Part shown: piece by piece, positions 1 through 7,661 of the stretch
How positions within the stretch are numbered: position 1 is the first letter of the stretch
Layout: every line of letters starts with the position of its first letter
Assembly: GCA_964460035.1 (NCBI GenBank)
Contig: CAYWPG010000013.1
Location: forward strand, 27,955-91,954
Origin: CAYWPG01 sp964460035
GTDB lineage: Bacteria; Pseudomonadota; Gammaproteobacteria; Nitrococcales; AK92
DNA length: 64,000 bases
Reading direction: 5' to 3'
Program-made: the position numbers and the translations under genes
Notes under the pieces: model-generated
Told to the model about the DNA's origin: nothing
Seen by the model: the letters and a program-made list of their open reading frames with translations, nothing else
The model's database searches: none

Positions 1-150
1 CGTATGGCTGCGGGTCGGGAAGACCTTGGTAACGCACGCCGTCTTCAGCCCCTTCTCGGCCATGCCGAAGGTGGCGCGCAAACCGGCGCCGCCGGCGCCA
101 ACGACGACGACGTCATAAGTGTGATCGATAATCGTGTAACCGCCAGACAT
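1..150 (-). CDS. sdhA: Succinate dehydrogenase flavoprotein subunit, N-terminal 50 residues
   Basis: Partial gene that runs off the left edge; only the first 50 residues are present. It begins ATG at 150-148 on the minus strand. The dinucleotide-binding motif VVGAGGAG lies at residues 17-24, and the last residues in the window are RSHT, whose His49 corresponds to the histidine that carries covalent FAD in SdhA. The subunit oxidises succinate to fumarate and feeds electrons to the Fe-S subunit and the membrane anchor. It lies 3 bp downstream of sdhD in the same direction, so it belongs to the sdhCDA(B) operon. Whether sdhB and sdhE follow cannot be seen. Confidence 0.97.
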   Translation of the reverse strand, partial: MSGGYTIIDHTYDVVVVGAGGAGLRATFGMAEKGLKTACVTKVFPTRSHT

Positions 151-153
151 CCA

Positions 154-537
154 CTAGCCTCCGAAAGCGACCCGTAGCACCGCGAAGATACCCGCTGCGG
201 CGAGTGCGAACGCGACGAATTTGGTGAGAATAATGCACGTAAACTTCAGCCACTCGCTGTGGATGTAGTCTTCGTATACCACCTGCATGCCCAGCTGGAG
301 GTGGTGAAAGCTGACCGCGATCAGCAGGATCATCAGCACGGCCGGCACCGGCGAAGAGATCCACGCAACCACCGTGGCGTAGTCGGCGCTGGCGTAGCGA
401 ACCAGCGAGAACACGAACCACAGGTACAGCGGAACCAGTGCCAGGCCGGTCAACCGCTCCACCATCCAATGGCCAACGCCATCCTTCGCCGAGCCCAGGC
501 CCTTCGCCTGGCGCAAGGGTGTCCGATACTTGCTCAT
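154..537 (-). CDS. sdhD: Succinate dehydrogenase membrane anchor subunit SdhD
   Basis: A 127-residue protein with three hydrophobic segments (about 26-48, 61-82 and 100-122), the usual size and shape of SdhD. The stretch SFHHLQLGMQ followed by VYEDYIH matches the haem/quinone-proximal part of the family (conserved His and the Y/D pair). The start is ATG at 537-535, which shares one base with the sdhC stop (TGATG), so translation is probably coupled; a GTG one codon upstream is an alternative. It anchors SdhA/SdhB to the inner membrane and helps form the ubiquinone site. Confidence 0.93.
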   Translation of the reverse strand: MSKYRTPLRQAKGLGSAKDGVGHWMVERLTGLALVPLYLWFVFSLVRYASADYATVVAWISSPVPAVLMILLIAVSFHHLQLGMQVVYEDYIHSEWLKFTCIILTKFVAFALAAAGIFAVLRVAFGG

Positions 538-926
538 CACGCGCCCCCCACCGTGAAGTACAGAACCCAGGTCAGCAGCGTCAGCACAATGCTCGCCGCC
601 ACGACCACGCGCGCGGACCGCAGCGCGGTTTCAAGCTCGAGACCCACACCGGCATCCCAGATGAGGTGACGAATGCCGTTGCAGAAGTGGTAGAACAGCG
701 CGAACGTAAAGCCGAACAGGACGATCTTGCCGATTATGCTGCCGAACAGCGCCTGCGCCGTCGCGTACGCATCCGGGCCGCTGGCCAGCGCGACCAGCCA
801 GTAGACCAGGAAGATGCTGCCAACGCTGAGGACGACCCCGGTGATGCGGTGCAGGATGGAGGGGTAGCCGGTCCAGCCCAGCCTATAGTGCATAAAAGGT
901 GAAAGCGGTCGGTTATCCGTCTGCAT
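537..926 (-). CDS. sdhC: Succinate dehydrogenase cytochrome b556 subunit SdhC
   Basis: A 129-residue integral membrane protein, first gene of the sdh operon. The N-terminal RPLSPFM and the segment RITGVVLSVGS (about residues 27-37) match the SdhC signature; the FYHFCNGIRHLIWD stretch holds the conserved His that ligands haem b. Three transmembrane helices are evident. It forms the cytochrome b/quinone-binding anchor of complex II with SdhD. The ribosome binding site is weak (GAG about 10 bp upstream). A long perfect inverted repeat at 981-1045 lies just upstream. Confidence 0.94.
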   Translation of the reverse strand: MQTDNRPLSPFMHYRLGWTGYPSILHRITGVVLSVGSIFLVYWLVALASGPDAYATAQALFGSIIGKIVLFGFTFALFYHFCNGIRHLIWDAGVGLELETALRSARVVVAASIVLTLLTWVLYFTVGGA

Positions 927-980
927 TAATAGACTCGCTCTGCAGTTGGGCCATGCCGTCGCACGGCGGGTAAGCTAAAC

Positions 981-1045
981 GCTCGCGATCAAGCGCGCAA
1001 GCGGTACCGTCGCCGGTATCCGCTGACACGCGCTTGATCGCGAGC
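981..1045. repeat. Perfect 17-bp inverted repeat upstream of sdhC
   Basis: The arm at 981-997 (GCTCGCGATCAAGCGCG) is exactly complementary to 1029-1045, separated by 31 bases. The loop holds a second imperfect arm pair (AGCGGTACC with GGTATCCGCT), so the RNA would fold into one long rod. It sits between the SdhAF4-like gene and sdhC, both on the minus strand. It could end the small upstream transcript, act as an attenuator for sdh, or be an extragenic palindrome family member. There is no U-tract. Confidence 0.7.
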
Positions 1046-1125
1046 ACTCATCGGTCCGTATATCGCGCGCGAGCGTTGTGGGCACTGTGGGCGCTGATCG
1101 CCAGATCGCAGCACCTCCACAGCGA

Positions 1126-1290
1126 TCAGAAATCGTAGCAGCGCCCATTGCGCTCCCAATCCCCATAGCGGGTCGGCTCCGGACCCTTGGGGCCGCCGAT
1201 CTCTTTGGGGCTGGGCGCATCCGCTCGGTCCTGTTCGCGCCGATCAGGCTGAGTATCGGCCGCGCGCGGTTTGTCATGAGTGTGTTCCAT
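1126..1290 (-). CDS. SdhAF4/DUF1674-like succinate dehydrogenase assembly protein
   Basis: A 54-residue ORF. The C-terminal half reads GGPKGPEPTRYGDWERNG then RCYDF before the stop. This is the hallmark of the DUF1674/SdhAF4 family (G-P-E-P-T-R-Y-G-D-W-E followed by a terminal D-F). The N-terminal half is charged and probably disordered, as usual for the family. In eukaryotes SdhAF4 binds flavinylated SdhA and protects it before complex II assembly. Here the gene reads in the same direction as, and directly upstream of, sdhC-sdhD-sdhA, which supports the assignment. The start is ATG 1290-1288 with AGGTGG upstream. Confidence 0.88.
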   Translation of the reverse strand: MEHTHDKPRAADTQPDRREQDRADAPSPKEIGGPKGPEPTRYGDWERNGRCYDF

Positions 1291-1498
1291 ATCTAGGATC
1301 CACCTGGTTAGCCGCGGCGCATTATGGCATAACTAGACCCAATCTCGTAGTGCTTTAGAGTCGGCGCGCCGCTCACGGGGGCTTGGACCTTAAGATGGGG
1401 ACGGCGGACGCCGCTTCCGCCCCCGGCTCCGCAACGCCCCTGCCGCCAGCTGAGCGGCCGCCTCACATCCAAACGGGATTGAGATATGAGGAGCGATC

Positions 1499-2476
1499 AT
1501 GCAAGAGCCTTGGGACTGGCTGTCATCCCCCCCGTCCACCAACGTATCGGCATTCGGACCGGCTGGAATTGCCTGCCCGCTGACGAATCTGGGAGTCATC
1601 CGGGCGCGCGGGGCTGATGCGCAGAGCTTTTTGCAATCCCAGCTAAGCAACGATATCGCCGGCCTGCCAGCTGACTCTAGCCGCCTGGCGGCCTACTGCA
1701 ATCCCAAGGGGAGAATGATCGCGCTGCTGCGCGTGTTCCGCTGGGGCGACGATTTCGGGCTGTTGCTGCCGCGTGAGCTGCTGGACAAGACCCTGGCCCG
1801 TCTTCGCATGTTCGTGCTCCGCTCCAAAGTGGAGCTGATCGTCGAACCGGCAGGCGTGATCGGAGTGCACGGACCGGCCGCCATCGCGGCACTGAACCCG
1901 CTTCTGGATGGCGAGCTGCCCGCAGCCGAGGACGGTATCGCTGTGCGCGAGGACTGTGTGGTGCTGCGTCCTGCCGGCTCGCAGCCGCGGCTGCAACTCA
2001 TCGCGCACGCCGCGCCGTTGCGACGCTATTGGAGCCAGCTGGCCGATACGGCAGAACCGGTAGCCCCGGCCGTTTGGGATCTGCTGGACATCCGCGCCGG
2101 TCTGCCGACGGTGCTAGCGAATACGCAGGAAGCCTTCGTGCCCCAAATGGCGAACTTGGACCTGGTCGGCGGAATCAGTTTCACCAAAGGCTGCTATCCC
2201 GGCCAGGAAATCGTCGCGCGCATGCATTACTTGGGCAACCTTAAGCGGCGCACGTACCGTGCAGCGGTCGAAGGCGAGGCGCCTGCGCCCGGCGCGGAAA
2301 TCCGTACCCAGGAGGGAGCCCTCGCCGGTCAAGTGATGCTGTCCGCACCTCGCGTCGAGGGCGGAGCGGAGCTACTGGCAGTGCTTCAGATCGAGCGTGC
2401 CTCTCAGGGCGGCCTGATCTGCGAGGGCCGCGAACTCAGTCTGTTGCCGCTACCCTACTCGCTCGCTGCAGACTAA
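1499..2476 (+). CDS. ygfZ: Folate-binding Fe-S cluster repair protein YgfZ/IBA57 family
   Basis: A 325-residue protein of the GcvT-like YgfZ family. The signature KGCYPGQE lies near residue 230, with the conserved Cys at about 232; this motif defines YgfZ/IBA57 proteins, which bind tetrahydrofolate and support maintenance of certain Fe-S enzymes. The ATG at 1499 is preceded by AGGAGC at good spacing. In E. coli ygfZ neighbours sdhE; here the neighbour is the SdhAF4-like gene and the sdh operon, divergently oriented, so the link with succinate dehydrogenase maturation is kept in another form. Confidence 0.93.
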   Translation: MQEPWDWLSSPPSTNVSAFGPAGIACPLTNLGVIRARGADAQSFLQSQLSNDIAGLPADSSRLAAYCNPKGRMIALLRVFRWGDDFGLLLPRELLDKTLARLRMFVLRSKVELIVEPAGVIGVHGPAAIAALNPLLDGELPAAEDGIAVREDCVVLRPAGSQPRLQLIAHAAPLRRYWSQLADTAEPVAPAVWDLLDIRAGLPTVLANTQEAFVPQMANLDLVGGISFTKGCYPGQEIVARMHYLGNLKRRTYRAAVEGEAPAPGAEIRTQEGALAGQVMLSAPRVEGGAELLAVLQIERASQGGLICEGRELSLLPLPYSLAAD

Positions 2477-2557
2477 GCGCCAGCCACGGGGATCGGTCCA
2501 TCGCACCCGGGCAAAACGGAACGGCGTAAGCAGATCGAAGGCCCGCAGGCCAAGCGA

Positions 2558-2576
2558 GGGCGCCCCTAGGGCGCCC
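2558..2576. terminator. Hairpin between convergent ygfZ and entericidin genes
   Basis: GGGCGCCC, a CTA spacer, then GGGCGCCC again (self-complementary arms), placed 80 bp after the ygfZ stop and 20 bp after the entericidin stop on the other strand. It has no clear T-run, so it is a probable rather than certain bidirectional terminator. Confidence 0.5.
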
Positions 2577-2596
2577 CACCTCTTGCGCAAGACAAT

Positions 2597-2776
2597 CTAA
2601 TCCAGGCTCTGCGAACGCTGCTCATACGGCTGGTTCTGCTGCGCCGTATCCTCTATGGCCTCGCCCGCGGCTGCCGTGTCGCGACCGACACCTGCCGTCG
2701 TCTCGCAGCCCACGAGCAGCAGCAGCGAAAACAGTGCACCAGCAATCGTAAACCCGGCGTACTTCCTGTGCTTCAT
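2597..2776 (-). CDS. Entericidin A/B family lipoprotein, copy 2
   Basis: A 59-residue protein with a signal peptide ending in a lipobox (LLVGC, Cys near residue 25), followed by ETTAGVGRD, the diagnostic entericidin sequence just after the acylated Cys, and a short acidic tail. Entericidins are tiny envelope lipoproteins; in E. coli EcnA and EcnB form an antidote/toxin pair induced in stationary phase. The ATG at 2776-2774 is preceded by GGAGG at ideal spacing, which decides the start over a much longer open frame. It lies 112 bp downstream of a second entericidin gene in the same direction. Confidence 0.9.
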   Translation of the reverse strand: MKHRKYAGFTIAGALFSLLLLVGCETTAGVGRDTAAAGEAIEDTAQQNQPYEQRSQSLD

Positions 2777-2888
2777 CTTATCCTCCCTGATGATTGCCCT
2801 CCCCCATGCCTTTCGGGCTGCTATCATCGGTTGCAACAACCCGCTTGGAAAACGCAAAAGCTTCAAGAGCTGACTTGGCTGTATGTCG

Positions 2889-3062
2889 TTAATTCTGGGA
2901 TGGGCTGCCGTAAGGCTGATGACGCTCGGCGCTACCTTCGATCCCTTCGCCGGCCGCTTCGATATCGCGCCCAACGCCGGCGGTGGTTTCGCAACCGGCC
3001 AGGAACATCGCACTTGCCAGCAATAGCGCCGGCACAGCGCAAATGAATTTACGCAAATCCAT
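2889..3062 (-). CDS. Entericidin A/B family lipoprotein, copy 1
   Basis: A 57-residue protein: basic N-terminus, hydrophobic core, lipobox LAGC, then ETTAGVGRDIEAAGEGIE, the conserved entericidin stretch. Start ATG 3062-3060 with GGGAGG upstream; an ATG four bases earlier is out of frame and stops at once. The pair resembles ecnA-ecnB of E. coli, although which copy would act as antidote or toxin cannot be told from sequence. Confidence 0.88.
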   Translation of the reverse strand: MDLRKFICAVPALLLASAMFLAGCETTAGVGRDIEAAGEGIEGSAERHQPYGSPSQN

Positions 3063-3243
3063 CCATACCTCCCGAACGGCAAAGTTACTTGACTTGCTAT
3101 CCGTTCAGTAGGTAGTGACCCTCTAAACGATGTTCAAGTTGTAGCTGCTGTGGCCAACGACGAGCTTCCCGGGGACAAGCTGTTGACCCCGTTAACAAAC
3201 GGCCAAATTCTATTCGACAAAACGCACCGCGACGCGGCGAAGG

Positions 3244-4539
3244 CTACAAGAACAACCAGCTGCAAACCGCCACGGCAGCGAATACGGCCACCGCATCGGC
3301 GGTCAAGGCAGCTGGCAGAGCATGGCGCATCCGGCGGATGCGTATAGCGCCGAAGTACACCGCAAGAACGTAAAATGTGGTCTCCGTCGAACCTTGCAAC
3401 GTAGTGACCAGCAAGCCTACGTAACTGTCCGGACCGATGGCCGGATCGTTGATGATGGATGCCATCACCCCGTAGGCTCCAGAGCCGGACAAGGGCCTGA
3501 GCAGCGCCATGGGCAATGCTTCGGCAGGCAAGCCCACACGTGCGGTCAACCCGCCTAGCCAGCCGACCAGCACATCCATGGCGCCGCTGGCGCGAAACAT
3601 CCCTACCGCCACCAGAATGGCCACCAGGTAGGGAATGATGCGCAGCGCCACCTGAAACCCGTCCTTTGCGCCCTCCACGAAGGCCTCGTACACCGGCACT
3701 CCTCGCAGCAGACCGAAGGTCAGAAAACCGACCATCAAGCCGGGGATGATCCACGGTGCGATATGCCGGCCATAGACCACAGTGAGCGGCACCATGGCCG
3801 CTAGCGCAGTCAGCGCCAACCCCGAGGCCCATAAGGGGTAGGCTTGCTCCGCCGCAGGCGGCAAGCTGGCCTCGTCGCCCTGTTCCACGAACTGCGGCGA
3901 TGCCTCCGGCGCTACTGCCGCAGCAGATTCGGGCGGGAAAAACCGCGCATAGCTTTTCGCCGCGATGATCGCAGCCGCCGTGGCGCAGATGCTCGCGAAC
4001 AAGGTCGTGGGCAGAATCGCGGCCGGTTCTGCCGATCCGGCCGCCGCACGCAATGCGATCACGCCGGTGGGCAGCAACGTAACGCTGGATGTATTGATTG
4101 CCAGGAAAAGCACCATGGCATCGGTGGCGGTACCGGGCCGCGGATTGAGCTTCTCCAGCTCCTGCATGGCGCGTATTCCGAAAGGCGTAGCAGCGTTGCC
4201 CAGCCCCAGCGCATTCGCGGACAGATTCAGGATCATCGCGCCCATAGCCGGGTGATCGGGCGGGACTTGCGGAAACAGACGCACCATCAGCGGACGGATC
4301 AGCTTGGCAATAATGGTAAGCAAGCCGCCCGCCTCAGCAACTTTCATCAGACCAAGAAACAGGGCCATCACGCCAACCAGCCCAATGGCCAGTTCCACCG
4401 CTCCGCCTGCGGCGGTTATCATGCTGCTGCTCAATTGCTCCATGGGCAGCGGCTCGCCAATGGGCAGTGGGCCTGCAAGCTGCCGCCACGCCGCGTAGGC
4501 GAACGCCATGAAGACGATAGCGAAAAAGATCAGGTTCAT
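3244..4539 (-). CDS. Fused SpmA-SpmB family nucleoside-recognition (Gate) membrane protein
   Basis: A 431-residue polytopic protein joining two homologous halves. The first (about 1-200) matches SpmA, with NLSANALGLGNAATPFG; the second (about 270-431) matches SpmB, with RPLSGSGAYG and GSTETTFYVLAVYFG. In Bacillus SpmA and SpmB are separate spore-maturation proteins with Gate/nucleoside-recognition domains. Fused forms occur in non-sporulating Gram-negative bacteria, where the transported compound is not established. A hydrophilic linker near residues 203-228 joins the halves. The gene stands alone, divergent from fadD. Confidence 0.85.
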   Translation of the reverse strand: MNLIFFAIVFMAFAYAAWRQLAGPLPIGEPLPMEQLSSSMITAAGGAVELAIGLVGVMALFLGLMKVAEAGGLLTIIAKLIRPLMVRLFPQVPPDHPAMGAMILNLSANALGLGNAATPFGIRAMQELEKLNPRPGTATDAMVLFLAINTSSVTLLPTGVIALRAAAGSAEPAAILPTTLFASICATAAAIIAAKSYARFFPPESAAAVAPEASPQFVEQGDEASLPPAAEQAYPLWASGLALTALAAMVPLTVVYGRHIAPWIIPGLMVGFLTFGLLRGVPVYEAFVEGAKDGFQVALRIIPYLVAILVAVGMFRASGAMDVLVGWLGGLTARVGLPAEALPMALLRPLSGSGAYGVMASIINDPAIGPDSYVGLLVTTLQGSTETTFYVLAVYFGAIRIRRMRHALPAALTADAVAVFAAVAVCSWLFL

Positions 4540-4979
4540 GGGCTTGGAGCAGTTCGGCCGACTATGCTACGGCCATTCTACACAACAAGCTCTGCGCCAA
4601 TAGCGAGCAGTTGGATAAACAAAGCGAAGCGCGCATATCCTATGGCTTGCGCGACATTCGGCGGTTGGTACTTGCCGCGCTGCTGGGAGAGATTCGCAGC
4701 GGCCTGCAAGAAAATGCCGTACAAGGCTATTCCAGGCTCTGTATGGCGTGCTCGCGGCCGGCGGGCCGGCTTGCTCGCCGCGGCGCGCCCGTGGAAACAG
4801 CGGGGCAGCAGCCCCAGGCAAAAGCGAGGGGGGCGCGACTGGCGCCGCTTCACTACCGCCTTTGCTACTGGCCGACGGGGCATGCCGAGTGCATCATGGC
4901 ACTTTGCGCGTCCCTGATATCAGCGGCAGCTTTCTGCTGACTGCATATCGAACTTGAAGCAGAACGATGCGAGGTTCCT
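4540..4979. other. Divergent intergenic region between the SpmAB gene and fadD
   Basis: About 440 bases with only short overlapping frames on both strands that lack convincing start sites or family resemblance. It presumably carries the promoters for both flanking genes. A minus-strand frame ending at 4578 has a hydrophobic C-terminus but no ribosome binding site and is not called. Confidence 0.4.
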
Positions 4980-6719
4980 ATGAACGATAACCAGGACGCT
5001 GCCCGCGTCTACGACAGCAAACCCTGGGCAGGCGAGTACGGTGTGGGCAGCGTGGAGTTTGCGCCGCTGCCCTACCGCAACCTTCCGGAGATGATACGTG
5101 CCGCAAGCCGCGAGTACGCCACCAAGCCGGCCTTTTCGATCTGCCTGGACAACGGCCTGAACGCCACCATCGACTATAGCGAGGTGGATCGCTATTCCGA
5201 CCAGTTCATGGCATTCCTGCGCCACGAGCTGGGCCTGCAGGACGGCGAGCGGGTCGCCATACAGATGCCGAACTGCCTGTCGTTCCCCATTGCCGCTTTT
5301 GGGGTGCTGAAGGCGAACACAGTACTGGTCAACATGAATCCGCTCTACACGGCGGACGAGATGCAAAAGCAGCTGGCCGACTCGGGCGCGAGCACGCTGG
5401 TCATCATCGACATGTTCGCCGACAAACTGGCCGATGCGCTCCAAGGCACCCAAGTCAAGCATGTGATAACCGTCAGCGTCGCGAACTTTTTCCCGACGTT
5501 GAAGGGCTTGCTTATCCGCACCGTGCTGAAGCTGAAAAAGCAGGTTCCTGCGTGCCCGGTGCCGGCCATCGACTTCATGGACGCACTCGCCCGCGGGAAG
5601 CGCCATCTGGATTCTGGCAAGGGGGCGCCGGCGGAAGCATCCGCGGACGATCTGGCCGTGCTGCAGTACACCGGCGGCACCACCGGCATCGCCAAGGGCG
5701 CGCAACTGACACATAACAACCTGCTCGCGAACATCGCGCAGATCGACTCGATCAACGGCGACCGGGTCAAGCCCGGCGTGGAGACCGTGCTCACCGCGTT
5801 GCCGCTTTATCACATCTTCGCCTTCACATTTAATATGCTGGTTTTCTACCGGCTGGGCGGACACAACGTGCTCTCCCCTTCGCCGCGGCCAATCAGCAAC
5901 CTCAGGCCCTGCTTCGAGAAGTTCGAGATCACCAAGTTCTCCGGCGTGAACGTCCTGTTCAAGGGGCTACTGGGCGAAGAGTGGTTCCGCAACAACCCGC
6001 CGAAGAAGCTCGATATGACGATTTCCGGCGGCACGGCGCTGCATGCGGCGGTTGCGGACGAGTGGCAGCAAGTGGTCGGTTCGCAAATCTCCGAAGGTTA
6101 TGGCCTGTCGGAAACCAGCCCGGTGTTGATCACCAACCCGCCCAACGGCGAAGTACGCTTGGGCACCATAGGCATTCCCCTGCCCGGAACCGACATCCGC
6201 ATCGTCGATGAAAACGACAATCCCGTTCCCCTGGGCGAGCCTGGCGAACTGGTGGCGCGCGGTCCGCAGGTGATGAAAGGCTACTACAACAAGCCCGAGG
6301 AGAACGCCGTGGCCATGCGCGGCGGCTGGTTCCACACCGGCGACATCGCAGTCATGGATGAGCGCGGCTATTTCCGCATCGTTGACCGCAAGAAAGACAT
6401 GATCGACGTCAGCGGGTTCAACGTCTTCCCGAACGAGGTGGAGGATTGCCTGGCCAAGCATCCGGACATCGTCGAAGCGGCGGTGATCGGCGTTCCGAAC
6501 CGGGAGGGTGGCGAGACCGTGCGCGCTTACGTGCACAGCAGAAACCCGAACCTCTCGGCGGAGGACGTTATCGCCTTCGCGCGCCAGCACCTGACCAACT
6601 ACAAAGTCCCCAAGGAAGTCATCTTCCGCGGCGAGCTTCCCAAAACGCCGGTTGGCAAGATCTTGCGCAAGGAGCTGCGCCAGGAAGCCGAGGCCGAGGC
6701 AGGTATCGTCAAGTCCTGA
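4980..6719 (+). CDS. fadD: Long-chain fatty acyl-CoA synthetase FadD-like
   Basis: A 579-residue adenylate-forming enzyme that activates fatty acids to acyl-CoA using ATP and CoA. The P-loop-like motif YTGGTTGIAKGA lies near residues 227-238; the second core motif GYGLSETSP and the GWFHTGDIA and DRKKDMI motifs follow in the expected order, with the catalytic Lys region KTPVGKILRKEL near the C-terminus. Length is normal for FadD. The start has GAGG eight bases upstream. It stands alone and is followed by two hairpins. Its product would be the substrate for beta-oxidation enzymes such as those at 48239-53996, although no regulator box is evident. Confidence 0.93.
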   Translation: MNDNQDAARVYDSKPWAGEYGVGSVEFAPLPYRNLPEMIRAASREYATKPAFSICLDNGLNATIDYSEVDRYSDQFMAFLRHELGLQDGERVAIQMPNCLSFPIAAFGVLKANTVLVNMNPLYTADEMQKQLADSGASTLVIIDMFADKLADALQGTQVKHVITVSVANFFPTLKGLLIRTVLKLKKQVPACPVPAIDFMDALARGKRHLDSGKGAPAEASADDLAVLQYTGGTTGIAKGAQLTHNNLLANIAQIDSINGDRVKPGVETVLTALPLYHIFAFTFNMLVFYRLGGHNVLSPSPRPISNLRPCFEKFEITKFSGVNVLFKGLLGEEWFRNNPPKKLDMTISGGTALHAAVADEWQQVVGSQISEGYGLSETSPVLITNPPNGEVRLGTIGIPLPGTDIRIVDENDNPVPLGEPGELVARGPQVMKGYYNKPEENAVAMRGGWFHTGDIAVMDERGYFRIVDRKKDMIDVSGFNVFPNEVEDCLAKHPDIVEAAVIGVPNREGGETVRAYVHSRNPNLSAEDVIAFARQHLTNYKVPKEVIFRGELPKTPVGKILRKELRQEAEAEAGIVKS

Positions 6720-6725
6720 CAAGCC

Positions 6726-6750
6726 GCCGAACGCGATGTTCGGCCGTTTT
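6726..6750 (+). terminator. Intrinsic terminator after fadD
   Basis: GCCGAAC, a five-base loop, then GTTCGGC, followed by CGTTTTG, seven bases after the fadD stop codon. The short T-run supports a factor-independent terminator. Confidence 0.65.
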
Positions 6751-6771
6751 GAACTACGGCCTCAGTAGTCA

Positions 6772-6795
6772 GTGGCGGCGCTAAGGCGCCGCCAC
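6772..6795. terminator. Perfect 10-bp hairpin between fadD and the TerB gene
   Basis: GTGGCGGCGC, loop TAAG, GCGCCGCCAC. It lies between convergent genes and lacks a T-run on either side; a possible second terminator or RNA-end stabiliser. Confidence 0.45.
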
Positions 6796-6954
6796 CCTTA
6801 CACGAGCCCGATCCGGACCGCCTTTACCGCAGCCCACGTAGCGCGCGCACAGGTTACAGCCCCCCTCTGGCAACGGTCAGCGGTTCCCCCGCGGCAACAC
6901 ACCGCGGAGGGTTGCCGCCTTGCCCACCATACTGCTCGACCAGCGAAAGGCTCT

Positions 6955-7407
6955 TTATTCGCCTAGCACCCGCAACTTGGCCGCAATGAACGCGCGATGC
7001 GGAACATGGAGAAGCTCTGCGATGCGGCGCACGTAATGCTCCTCGTACTTATCGACGTGACCGTCGGCGCAAACCACGCGCCACAGCAACTCGACAATGC
7101 GCTGCTTCTGCTCCGGGCCGAAGTTACGGTTAATCAGTGTCACGAAGTCGTAATCGGAAACCGCCTGTTTCGCTTCTTCTTCCGCCAGCGCAAGCAGTTC
7201 CGCCGTTTCCGCATCGGAAAGCGAAAACTTTGCACGAATTCCTTCGGCGATCGTTTTCCACTCTTCTTCGTGCCGCACCTGATCGGCGCGCGCTGCCTCG
7301 ACCAGCAACGCTGCCGTCGCAAGCTGCAAGCGGTGCTCGAGCTCGTTCTCCCCGCTAACGGGCCCTGCGAGCCGTTGCTCGAAGAAGTTTCGTATGCTTT
7401 GTAACAT
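6955..7407 (-). CDS. TerB family tellurite-resistance-like protein
   Basis: A 150-residue all-helical protein. The two related halves ALLVEAARAD and ELLWRVVCADGHVDKYEEHYVRRIAELL match the TerB/DjlA N-terminal fold, with paired acidic residues (ADGHVDKYE) characteristic of the family. TerB domains bind metal and occur far beyond tellurite clusters; the role here is unknown. No other ter genes are adjacent. The start ATG follows GAGAG. It is convergent with fadD and divergent from the RND operon. Confidence 0.85.
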   Translation of the reverse strand: MLQSIRNFFEQRLAGPVSGENELEHRLQLATAALLVEAARADQVRHEEEWKTIAEGIRAKFSLSDAETAELLALAEEEAKQAVSDYDFVTLINRNFGPEQKQRIVELLWRVVCADGHVDKYEEHYVRRIAELLHVPHRAFIAAKLRVLGE

Positions 7408-7661
7408 TTGCTCTCGTTCAAACGCGCTTTGATGACCCCTCTCACCTGGGGGCGAATTCGAGCCGTAGGGAGCCGCCGTTTAGGCTAGCGTGGCTGGCGC
7501 AGCGCAATGCAATTGCTGCGATCGCACAATCTCCGCGCAACCTCGCTTAACGCATAAAGTGGTTAAGCGCCTTCTTCCGAGTCGTTCTGCATCATTGTAT
7601 GGTACAGGGGTATTCAATCGATCCGTACCGTACTGCCGGAAGCGCGAGGACTACACAAAGC

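Noticed and set aside
975..1277. 100-codon minus-strand frame overlapping the SdhAF4-like gene
   Set aside because: Ser/Arg/Pro-rich and unrelated to known proteins; the alternative frame carries an exact DUF1674 signature.
4578..4883. Minus-strand frame upstream of the SpmAB gene
   Set aside because: Hydrophobic C-terminus looked protein-like, but the N-terminal part is Arg/Pro-rich and no start site is convincing.
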